NCBI GenBank assembly: GCA_030612965.1
Contig: JAUWMW010000055.1
Span: 1 to 10,909, forward strand
DNA from: a bacterium
GTDB lineage: Bacteria; Zixibacteria; MSB-5A5; GN15; FEB-12
DNA length: 10,909 bases
Direction: 5' to 3'
Shown here: piece by piece, positions 1 through 6,507 of the stretch
How positions within the stretch are numbered: the stretch's first letter is position 1
Layout of the letters: every line of letters starts with the position of its first letter
Notes under the pieces: generated by a model
What the model was told of the DNA's origin: nothing
The model's database searches: none
What the model saw: only the letters and a program-made list of their open reading frames with translations
Program-made: the position numbers and the translations under genes

Positions 1-86
1 GGTCGCGCTGCGACCAGGGCAACAGGTACCAGCAGAAGCAGCAGTATCACCCAACCAACTCTGGATGTAGTGTATTTCGTTTTCAT
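1..86 (-). CDS. N-terminus of an exported protein, cut by the window edge
   Basis: Reading leftwards from an ATG at 86, 28 codons are visible before the window ends. The peptide begins MKTKYTTSRVGW and continues into a run of Ile, Leu and Val ending around VALVAAR. This is a basic N-terminus followed by a hydrophobic core, as in a Sec signal peptide or signal anchor. A GGAG sequence lies 8 bases upstream of the ATG. The gene begins only 15 bases after the stop codon of the TonB-dependent receptor on the same strand, so the two are probably co-transcribed and this product may act with the receptor in the envelope. No lipobox cysteine is seen in the visible part. The mature protein lies outside the window, so its function cannot be assigned. 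Confidence 0.6.
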   Translation of the reverse strand, partial: MKTKYTTSRVGWVILLLLLVPVALVAAR

Positions 87-101
87 TCTCTCTGCTCCGC
101 T

Positions 102-2795
102 CTAAAAGGTAAACTCTAAGCCGACCCGCAAAGTACGGGGCGGTGAGTAGTTCTGAGGATCTTGGTCATGCAAGCGATCGAGGTTGAGCAGTTGGTTCAA
201 CTCATCCTCATTCGCAGCCAATCCGAGCCCGGTCTGCTGGCCGTCGTTGTTCGGCTGACCGGTGCGCGAGTAGACATTGATAACGTTGCGCCGGTCGAAC
301 AAGTTGTCGACCTCGGTGAACAGGCCGAGTGTATAGCCGCTGCGACCGATTGCAAAGTCCTTGCTGAAGCGCATATCGACAGTGTAGCTGGCCGGCAGGC
401 GACCTTCGTTACGATCACCCAGGCGGTTGCCGAAGGGATCGGTCGGCGTGTACGGCAGTCCCGAGCCGTAATGGCCTACGGTCGTGAGACCCCAGGCTCC
501 GGGTAACGACAGACCGAACAATTCACCATCCCAGTCTGCGGGAACACGATAGCTGAGCACAGCCGTGACGGTGTGGCGTTGGTCGAAATCGAGCGGGTAC
601 TCGCCCACCGGCGCCAGCGTATCTTCAACTGAGGTGATGAAGGTGTAGTACGGTTCGGTGGCGTAGGAACCGTTGCCGGTGGCAACCATATAGCCGTACG
701 AGATCGATCCACCGAAATTTCCACCCAGTGACAACTTCTCAAGTTGCACGTCGAAGCCCGTGACGGAGCCGTAATCGCCGTTGTCGAAGTAGGTGATGAT
801 AGTAGCAGCATCGCGCAGTGAGGCGCGCGTGGTGGCCAGGTCCTTGATATCCTTGTAGTAGGCGGTCAGGTCGATCCGGAGATCCTGGCCGATCAAGTGA
901 TCCAGCCCGAGCTCATAAGAGATTGTCTGTTCCGGTTCCAGGTCCGGGTTACCCAAAAGCGGCAGACCCGAGGTGACGTCTCCCTGTATGTTGGTGTACA
1001 AGTATGTGAAGCGCGGCTCCTGGTAGTACACACCGTAGTTGAAATGCATAACCGAGGCTTCAGCTATCGGGAAGGACACACCCAGACGCGGTGACAGGCG
1101 GGATTTGGACTTAGCCTCGACGTAACGCGCTACCGTATCCAGGGGCGCGTCCCGTGGAGTGACATTATAGCTGATATCGGCGTTGTGATGATCCAGGCGC
1201 AAGCCTACGTTGATGACGAAGTCCTTATACTCCAGTTTGTCCTGCAGGAAAGCCGAGACCATCAGCGGCTTACTGGAGTATTTCTCGCCATACGGGTTGT
1301 CGTTGAAGAACTGTTTGGAGTCCCAGTCTACATCATAGCGCCGATACTCAACACCGGCCTTGACTTGGTTCGATTTATTTACCTGGGTCAGCAGACTGGC
1401 TTTCACGGAAGTGTATTTCGATTCCCTTCGATGGAAGGTCGGATAGAAATCATCACCAAGCGTAAAGCCTACGACATGGTACGGGTTGGTGTGATCGTAG
1501 TAGCCCAGGTAGTTGTCATCATCAATGGTTCCGTTGTAGTCGCCGGTGGCGGTATCAACGCTGTAGCCCGGCCACTGATCCCAGTATGTATCGATGAGGT
1601 CAGGCGGTCCCTGCCAGGTACGGGTTTTGAAAGTGTTGACCGTCGCGGAGAAAATCATGCTCTCATTGAAATTGTAATTCCCTGTCAGCCCCAGCAGATG
1701 GGACTTCTTCTCATATACCGGCAGACCGTCGAGGTTGAAATCGTATGACTTGCCGTTGACGTCGCGGTGCGTATAGGCGCCACCGCTGGCATCGTAATAG
1801 GTAAAGTTACTCTTGAGCTTTACGCGCGGAGTGGGCTGAGCCGATACCTTGGCCGTCCAGGTGTAAGCATCGTAGCCGTTGGCCGGAAGTGAGGTCTCAT
1901 CGGTGAGGTATTCTCCGGCCGTGAAGAAAGTGCAGCGTTTTGGATCCATTCCCACGATCGGACCGGATAGATTGAACGCCAACGACCGATTTCCGGTCCG
2001 CTTGAGGCCGCCCCAATCTCCGGTGTTGACGTCATAGGGATGGGTAGCGCCTTCGTAAACCTTTATGCCGCCATGAAACGTGGGACCACCATCGCGGGTG
2101 ACGGCGCTGACAACACCGGAGAGGGCTTCACCATACTCAGCGGTGTAGCCGCCGGATGTAAGCGACAACTCCTCCAATGCTGAGGGCATGATACGAATGC
2201 CGGCGCTCGAGTAAAACGGGTCCTGAACCGAGAACCCGTCGTAGTAGTAGGCCACCTGACCGGCGCGACCACCGCGAACGTGGAGGCGGTCATCGCGGCC
2301 GACTACCACACCCGGATAGTTGGTTAGAACCGACTGCACCGTGGTGATGTTGGGTAAGTCCTTCAACCGATCGGCGGTGAAGATAACCCGGGATTCGGTC
2401 TGGTCTAGTTGGACTATCGGGTTAGTGGCGACCACCACAATTTCCTGACCGATCTCGACGGCCTGCTGGTTAAGTTCGAAGTCGACTGGTGTTGTCAGGT
2501 CGACCAGAACACGAACCCCCTGTTTGGTTATCGACTTGTAGCCCATGAAGGTGACGGAGAGATCACACTTGCCGACAGGCATATTGATCATGAAGTACTC
2601 CCCGTCAACGTCCGTCTGCGTGGCGATGTTTGTTCCCGCCAATCGAACCGTAGCCCCCACAATGGGTAGGCCGGTTCGTGAGTCGATAACCTCTCCCGAG
2701 ATCTTGCCGCTCACACCTGCCTCCAACGGCGCTGCATCAAAAAGCACCAGGAACACAAGCGGGAGCAAGAACAACAATAGAAGTGGTTTGTACAA
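102..2795 (-). CDS. TonB-dependent outer-membrane receptor with carboxypeptidase-regulatory-like N-terminal domain
   Basis: Predicted energy-coupled outer-membrane receptor of 897 residues. From the chosen start there is a strong signal peptide (about residues 1-26: MYKPLLLLF, hydrophobic core, then APLEAG). Next comes a carboxypeptidase-regulatory-like beta-sandwich (about 30-109: GEVIDSRTGLPIVGATV, then TDVDGEYF). A TonB-box-like EIVVVA lies near 118, followed by a plug domain (about 134-236, with HVRGG near 172 and GGYTAEYGEALSGVV near its end). The rest is a 22-strand-type barrel that ends in LRVGLEFTF, with the C-terminal Phe typical of outer-membrane proteins. The start is taken as TTG at 2795 because a perfect AGGAGG lies 7 bases upstream and translation then begins right at the signal peptide. 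Longer readings, from ATG at 2828 or TTG at 2963, bury the signal peptide and lack a good ribosome binding site. The substrate is not identifiable. It is divergent from the sensory operon at 3104 and probably co-transcribed with the exported protein at its 3' side. Confidence 0.93.
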   Translation of the reverse strand: MYKPLLLLFLLPLVFLVLFDAAPLEAGVSGKISGEVIDSRTGLPIVGATVRLAGTNIATQTDVDGEYFMINMPVGKCDLSVTFMGYKSITKQGVRVLVDLTTPVDFELNQQAVEIGQEIVVVATNPIVQLDQTESRVIFTADRLKDLPNITTVQSVLTNYPGVVVGRDDRLHVRGGRAGQVAYYYDGFSVQDPFYSSAGIRIMPSALEELSLTSGGYTAEYGEALSGVVSAVTRDGGPTFHGGIKVYEGATHPYDVNTGDWGGLKRTGNRSLAFNLSGPIVGMDPKRCTFFTAGEYLTDETSLPANGYDAYTWTAKVSAQPTPRVKLKSNFTYYDASGGAYTHRDVNGKSYDFNLDGLPVYEKKSHLLGLTGNYNFNESMIFSATVNTFKTRTWQGPPDLIDTYWDQWPGYSVDTATGDYNGTIDDDNYLGYYDHTNPYHVVGFTLGDDFYPTFHRRESKYTSVKASLLTQVNKSNQVKAGVEYRRYDVDWDSKQFFNDNPYGEKYSSKPLMVSAFLQDKLEYKDFVINVGLRLDHHNADISYNVTPRDAPLDTVARYVEAKSKSRLSPRLGVSFPIAEASVMHFNYGVYYQEPRFTYLYTNIQGDVTSGLPLLGNPDLEPEQTISYELGLDHLIGQDLRIDLTAYYKDIKDLATTRASLRDAATIITYFDNGDYGSVTGFDVQLEKLSLGGNFGGSISYGYMVATGNGSYATEPYYTFITSVEDTLAPVGEYPLDFDQRHTVTAVLSYRVPADWDGELFGLSLPGAWGLTTVGHYGSGLPYTPTDPFGNRLGDRNEGRLPASYTVDMRFSKDFAIGRSGYTLGLFTEVDNLFDRRNVINVYSRTGQPNNDGQQTGLGLAANEDELNQLLNLDRLHDQDPQNYSPPRTLRVGLEFTF

Positions 2796-2802
2796 GGCAA
2801 TT

Positions 2803-2808
2803 CCTCCT
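2803..2808 (-). promoter_or_regulatory. Ribosome binding site that decides the TonB receptor start
   Basis: A perfect AGGAGG on the minus strand with a 7-base spacer to a TTG codon at 2793-2795. It lies inside the longer open frame, so it would make no sense if translation began at 2828 or 2963. It is the best evidence that the receptor starts at the TTG. Confidence 0.75.
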
Positions 2809-2821
2809 GCACTGTTTATGT

Positions 2822-2829
2822 CAAACATA
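2822..2829 (-). promoter_or_regulatory. Possible Bacteroidota-type -7 element upstream of the TonB receptor
   Basis: On the minus strand this reads TATGTTTG, matching the TAnnTTTG -7 consensus known from Bacteroidota. It would place transcription start near 2815, giving a leader of about 20 bases that contains the AGGAGG and the TTG start. No clear -33 TTG box is seen at the right distance, and the organism is not known to use this type of sigma factor, so this is only suggestive. Confidence 0.2.
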
Positions 2830-2974
2830 TCTTTGTCTTTGCTAGAGTCCGGCTTCTGAAACGGAATTCGCTTTGTGTTTAATGTCGGCGCGCCTACTGA
2901 ATACTTGATAGCCAAAATGGACACCACTCCGGGACGAAAAATCCGCTGGGCAACCGATTTCAACCCCGTGAGCC

Positions 2975-2989
2975 AAACTTGTCAAGTTT
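2975..2989. promoter_or_regulatory. Candidate operator: 15-base perfect palindrome between divergent genes
   Basis: AAACTTG - T - CAAGTTT, two perfect 7-base arms around a single T. It lies 115 bases before the substrate-binding protein start and 180 bases before the receptor start. Its size and symmetry suit a dimeric regulator. It is too short and has too small a loop to be a terminator, and no T-run follows in a useful position. The regulator is not encoded in the window as far as can be seen. Confidence 0.35.
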
Positions 2990-3103
2990 TGGGCGCGACA
3001 TCCGATACGTAAGGAAATACAACCACCGGCGTTGACCCCCGTGGGATACGCCTGGCTGCATAGGATTGTCAACTTTGTCACGGACGAAGGCTCCAGTACG
3101 CCT

Positions 3104-4063
3104 ATGAATGACTGGTCCAGGAGAGCTCTCGTAGCAGTAATGGTGTGGTGTCTTCTCGCCGCAGGCGGGGCGGTGCGCGCAGCCGATGATATCCAGGTCG
3201 GCATACTCATCCGCGATAGCCTGAAGTCTACTCTCCGGACCCTGCAGGGTGCGCGCAAGGTGATCCGACGTGCCCATCCAGAGGCCGTTTTCCATGTCTA
3301 TCAGGTAGGCGAAAACGCCTCGGCCAACTTTGATATCATTGACTCGCTGGACAAAATATCGCCGGATGTCATCCTCACTGTGGGCAGTTCGGCAACCGAA
3401 TTCGCCAAAACCAATCTCGAAAACGTCCCCATTGTATTTTCAGCGGTGAAATACCCGGTACTTTCCGGATTCGTCAAATCAATGGCCCGGCCCGGCGGTA
3501 ATCTCACCGGCGCCTCACTCGATATCCCGGTGAGTCTCCAGTTCAAGTATTTCAAGAAGATCGTCCCGGGGCTTAAGAAGATCGGCGTGCTGTACACCGA
3601 TAACACGGCCAGCCTGATAGCTCATGCCAGGGTAGTGGCTAGCAACGCCGGGCTCACTCTGGTGCCGATACCGGTAAACGACTTCAAGGAATTGCCGCAA
3701 GCTCTGGATTCGTTATCCACGGTGGTTGACGGCATCTGGAGCGTGGCCGACAACAATCTGTTTGACCCCCGCTCCACCCGGTACATCCTGATGAACACTC
3801 TGCGTAAGGGCGTGCCGTTCATGGGATTCTCGCGCCACGTGGTCGAGTCGGGAGCGCTCTTCGCCCTCGATTTCGATTACAAGGCGATCGGAATGCAAGC
3901 CGGTGAGATCGTCAAGAGGATCCTGGCCGGGAAGAAGCCGGGGAACATTCCAGTATCCCTGGCCGATGTAGTTTGGTTTCATTACAACGAGAAAACCGCC
4001 CAGCATGTAAAGATCGAGATCCCCGATGAACTGGTGGCTGTGGCCAAAGAGGTGTACCGATGA
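3104..4063 (+). CDS. Periplasmic ABC-type substrate-binding protein (PF04392-like), probable sensory partner
   Basis: A 319-residue periplasmic binding protein with a Sec signal peptide (MNDWSRRALVAVMVW, hydrophobic core, likely cleavage after VRA at residue 26). The family signatures of ABC_sub_bind (PF04392) are visible: VILTVGSSATEFA (89-101), VPIVFSAVKYP (108-118), ARPGGNLTGASLDIP (128-142), KKIGVLYTDNTAS (158-170), ESGALFALDFDYKAIGMQAG (248-267) and GKKPGNIPVSLAD. Length is normal for the family. The ATG at 3104 is preferred over an upstream TTG at 3032, which would put 24 polar residues before the signal peptide; neither has a strong ribosome binding site. No permease or ATPase gene lies nearby. 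Instead the stop codon overlaps the start of a histidine kinase (ATGA, 4060-4063). I infer that it delivers ligand information to that kinase rather than feeding a transporter. The ligand is unknown; the family is linked to varied small molecules including aromatic amino acids. Confidence 0.9.
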   Translation: MNDWSRRALVAVMVWCLLAAGGAVRAADDIQVGILIRDSLKSTLRTLQGARKVIRRAHPEAVFHVYQVGENASANFDIIDSLDKISPDVILTVGSSATEFAKTNLENVPIVFSAVKYPVLSGFVKSMARPGGNLTGASLDIPVSLQFKYFKKIVPGLKKIGVLYTDNTASLIAHARVVASNAGLTLVPIPVNDFKELPQALDSLSTVVDGIWSVADNNLFDPRSTRYILMNTLRKGVPFMGFSRHVVESGALFALDFDYKAIGMQAGEIVKRILAGKKPGNIPVSLADVVWFHYNEKTAQHVKIEIPDELVAVAKEVYR

Positions 4064-5748
4064 ACCTCCGAGGCTGGATGGACCGCTGGAAGTTGCGCAC
4101 GAAATTCGTGTTGCCGATATCCTTTATCCTGGTCTGTTCGATTCTGGTCGTCAGCGCCTATCTGATCGAGCGGCAGGAAGAAGGCTTCCACCTCGGGCTG
4201 GAGACCAACGGCGAGACCATGGTCCGGATTCTGGCCATGCAGGCCGAAAGTGGTGTGCTCTTTGAAGACAGGCAGGAACTGGAAGAGTTGCTGGAGAAAT
4301 TCTCAGTCTTCGAAGATATCCGTTGTGCCATGATCTATAACCGTGAAGGCGAATTGCTGTCGCAGCTTGGCGAATGGGACAACAACAGCACGGTTCGACT
4401 CAGAGAAATCAACCTGTCTAATGACCCCGAGGATGCCTCCAGCCGTGACTTTTACGTAGAGGACTCCGCCGGCGATGTTTACATCGAATTCAATTATCCG
4501 GTGATGACCCGTGTCGAGAAGCTGGACCGCGAAAACCTCGGTATCACCGGCGGCATCGACCTATCGTTGACTCGAACGTTTGTGCGCGAGCATCTGGGCG
4601 ACATAAAGCTGGTGCTGAGTCTTGAGAATGTGAACAAATCGATCGCCGAAGCACGCCTGACGGCGATTATTCTGACCTTGCTGGTAGTGGCTGTTACGAT
4701 TGTGTTTATCGCTTTTATCGTTCGGTTCGTTACCAAGCCGGTCAAAATGTTAGTCGACGTCACCGACCAGGTGGCCCGGGGCGATCTGAGTCAACGGGTG
4801 CATCTCAAGCAGCATGACGAGATTGGACAGTTGGCCAACACCTTCAACAAGATGATCGGATCGCTACAGCAGTCACGCAACGAGATTGAGGATTACAATC
4901 GAACGCTGGAGGAGAAAATCATCCAGCGAACCCTCGAACTTGAAGATGCTCAGGCGCAACTGATTCAGTCCGAAAAAATGAGCGCCATCGGTCAGTTGGC
5001 GGCAGGCGTGGCCCACGAGTTGAACAATCCGCTCGGCGGCATTCTCGGTTACGCCCAGTTCGCCCTAGAGAAAATGAAGAGGAAGAGCACCGGCGAGTTT
5101 GGCGACAAGGAAGTGAACAGCTTCATCCGCTACCTCACTGACATTGAGACGCAGGCAAGGCGATGCAAAGCGATCGTACAGAACCTGCTCAGGTTCTCCC
5201 GCTCGCGACGGGAAACCGAGTTCGATGATGTTGACGTCACTGCCATAATCGAGGACACGGTGACGTTCGTCGAACATCAACTGCACATGAGTCAGATCGA
5301 GCTGAAGCTTGAGATTGATGCCGACCTGCCCGTCGTTCAGGGCAACGGCGGACAGTTGCAGCAGGTGTTCACCAACCTCATCATCAACGCCATGCATGCT
5401 TCAGTGCCGGGAACCTGCATCACCATCAAGTCGCGATACAGCCCGGCGCTGGGAGAGTTCGGCGGCGCCGTCGAGTTGCAGTTTATCGACCGGGGCTCAG
5501 GCATCGAGCCGGAGAACATCAAGAAGATTTTTGAGCCGTTCTTCACCACCAAGGAAGTCGGTAAGGGTACCGGGCTGGGTCTTTCAGTAAGCTACGGTAT
5601 CATCAAAGACCACGGCGGCGAAATCAAAGTCGACTCCGTGATCGGTCAAGGCACGACTTTTACTCTTATCCTCCCAGTTCAGAAACCAGCAGACGCGTCC
5701 GATACTTCTAAAGAGAAGCTTGGAACACAACCGGACGCACAGGTTTAG
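4060..5748 (+). CDS. Membrane sensor histidine kinase (periplasmic domain - HAMP - HisKA - HATPase)
   Basis: A 562-residue inner-membrane kinase. TM1 spans about 16-36 and TM2 about 199-223, enclosing a periplasmic domain of about 160 residues. The early part of this domain (LAMQAESGVLFEDRQELEE, then IRCAMIYNREGELLSQ) resembles CHASE8-type sensor domains, recognised only by eye. HAMP lies at about 221-272 and is followed by a coiled-coil linker. HisKA carries GVAHELNNPLGG with the predicted phospho-accepting His319. The ATPase domain shows the N-box near N439/N443, DRGSGI (477-482), FEPFFTTK (491-498) and GKGTGLGLS (501-509). All catalytic boxes look intact. Its ATG overlaps the stop of the substrate-binding protein by ATGA, and a receiver gene starts 10 bases after its stop. 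Likely role: sense a periplasmic signal, perhaps the liganded binding protein, and phosphorylate one or both downstream receivers. Confidence 0.95.
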   Translation: MNLRGWMDRWKLRTKFVLPISFILVCSILVVSAYLIERQEEGFHLGLETNGETMVRILAMQAESGVLFEDRQELEELLEKFSVFEDIRCAMIYNREGELLSQLGEWDNNSTVRLREINLSNDPEDASSRDFYVEDSAGDVYIEFNYPVMTRVEKLDRENLGITGGIDLSLTRTFVREHLGDIKLVLSLENVNKSIAEARLTAIILTLLVVAVTIVFIAFIVRFVTKPVKMLVDVTDQVARGDLSQRVHLKQHDEIGQLANTFNKMIGSLQQSRNEIEDYNRTLEEKIIQRTLELEDAQAQLIQSEKMSAIGQLAAGVAHELNNPLGGILGYAQFALEKMKRKSTGEFGDKEVNSFIRYLTDIETQARRCKAIVQNLLRFSRSRRETEFDDVDVTAIIEDTVTFVEHQLHMSQIELKLEIDADLPVVQGNGGQLQQVFTNLIINAMHASVPGTCITIKSRYSPALGEFGGAVELQFIDRGSGIEPENIKKIFEPFFTTKEVGKGTGLGLSVSYGIIKDHGGEIKVDSVIGQGTTFTLILPVQKPADASDTSKEKLGTQPDAQV

Positions 5749-5758
5749 ACCGCTGCTG

Positions 5759-6130
5759 ATGCATGATACTAACCCGAAATCAATCCTGATCGTTGATGAT
5801 GAAGAGATCATCCGTGAGTTCCTCCTTGAGGTTCTTGGCGAAGACTATCAGATATCTGTCGCCTGCGACGGCGATGAAGCCATCGCTAGAATCAAAGAGC
5901 GCAAGTTCGATCTGATCATCACTGATCTGAAGATGCCGAGAGTTTCCGGCGAAGAAGTGGTGAAGTTTGCCCGGCAGATGGATCCCGATTATCAAGTCGT
6001 GGTTATCTCCGGGTATTCCACCCTCTTTTCCGTCAGCGAATCGGCCAACAGCGGCGCCTCGGCCTTCCTTTCCAAGCCGTTTTCGATTTCGGATCTCATG
6101 AAGGCAGTGACCGAATGTATCGAGCAATGA
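5759..6130 (+). CDS. Stand-alone receiver domain (CheY-like response regulator) 1
   Basis: A 123-residue single REC domain with all hallmark residues: acidic pair D13/D14 in ILIVDDEE, phospho-acceptor D56 in LIITDLKMP, switch S84 in VVISGY and conserved K106 in FLSKPF. There is no output domain. The start is taken at ATG 5759, 10 bases after the kinase stop. A TTG at 5720 would overlap the kinase by 29 bases and add 13 residues with no domain value. No strong ribosome binding site precedes 5759, so translational coupling to the kinase is likely. It probably accepts phosphate from His319 of the upstream kinase and either shuttles it or acts by protein contact. Confidence 0.92.
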   Translation: MHDTNPKSILIVDDEEIIREFLLEVLGEDYQISVACDGDEAIARIKERKFDLIITDLKMPRVSGEEVVKFARQMDPDYQVVVISGYSTLFSVSESANSGASAFLSKPFSISDLMKAVTECIEQ

Positions 6131-6138
6131 GGTAACCG

Positions 6139-6507
6139 ATGGCACTGATTCTCGTGGTGGACGACTCTTTGGTGATCAGGAATCTTCTGGTGGAGTACCT
6201 GACCGACCAGGGTCATCAGGTCGATACAGCCATTGACGGACAGGAAGGTATCGAGAAAGCGCTTGACGGCGATTACGATGCTATCCTGTGCGACTTACAT
6301 ATGCCTCGCAAGAACGGCTATCAGGTGTTCACCGAGGTGATCGCTCACCGTCCCCAGTCGCGTTTCATAATGACCGACTCCCTGCCGGATGAACTGGCTC
6401 GTATGGCCCAGGAGGCGGGAGCCTATGGTTGTTTGACAAAACCGTTTGACCTTGATGAGGTCACCAGGACGTTGGAAAAGATCCTCGCAGTAACCAAATC
6501 AACATGA
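6139..6507 (+). CDS. Stand-alone receiver domain (CheY-like response regulator) 2
   Basis: A 122-residue single REC domain: acidic pair D8/D9 in LILVVDDS, phospho-acceptor D52 in AILCDLHMP, switch T79 in FIMTDS and K101 in CLTKPF. The residue after the switch Thr is Asp, where Ala or Gly is more usual; that position affects phosphate lifetime and partner access, so the dynamics could be unusual (inference). GAGG lies about 7 bases before the ATG. The gene begins 8 bases after receiver 1 and its stop overlaps the hybrid kinase start by ATGA (6504-6507). It has no output domain. Sequence divergence from receiver 1 suggests a distinct role rather than a recent duplication. Confidence 0.93.
   Translation: MALILVVDDSLVIRNLLVEYLTDQGHQVDTAIDGQEGIEKALDGDYDAILCDLHMPRKNGYQVFTEVIAHRPQSRFIMTDSLPDELARMAQEAGAYGCLTKPFDLDEVTRTLEKILAVTKST

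Larger units (their letters stand above)
2796..3103. other. Divergent intergenic control region
   Basis: About 308 bases separate the TTG start of the TonB receptor (minus strand) from the ATG of the substrate-binding protein (plus strand). It must hold the promoters for both transcription units. It contains a 15-base perfect inverted repeat at 2975-2989 and three TTGTCA hexamers on the plus strand (2979-2984, 3066-3071, 3075-3080). No convincing sigma-70 -35/-10 pair with standard spacing was found on either strand, and no RNA gene was recognised. Confidence 0.6.

Noticed and set aside
1185..1748. 187-codon open frame on the plus strand inside the TonB receptor gene
   Set aside because: Antisense to a well-supported receptor reading frame. 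The translation shows no domain and is explained by the codon composition of the opposite strand.
3104..4063. Component of a complete ABC importer
   Set aside because: No permease or ATPase gene lies in the window on either side; the coupled neighbour is a sensor kinase.
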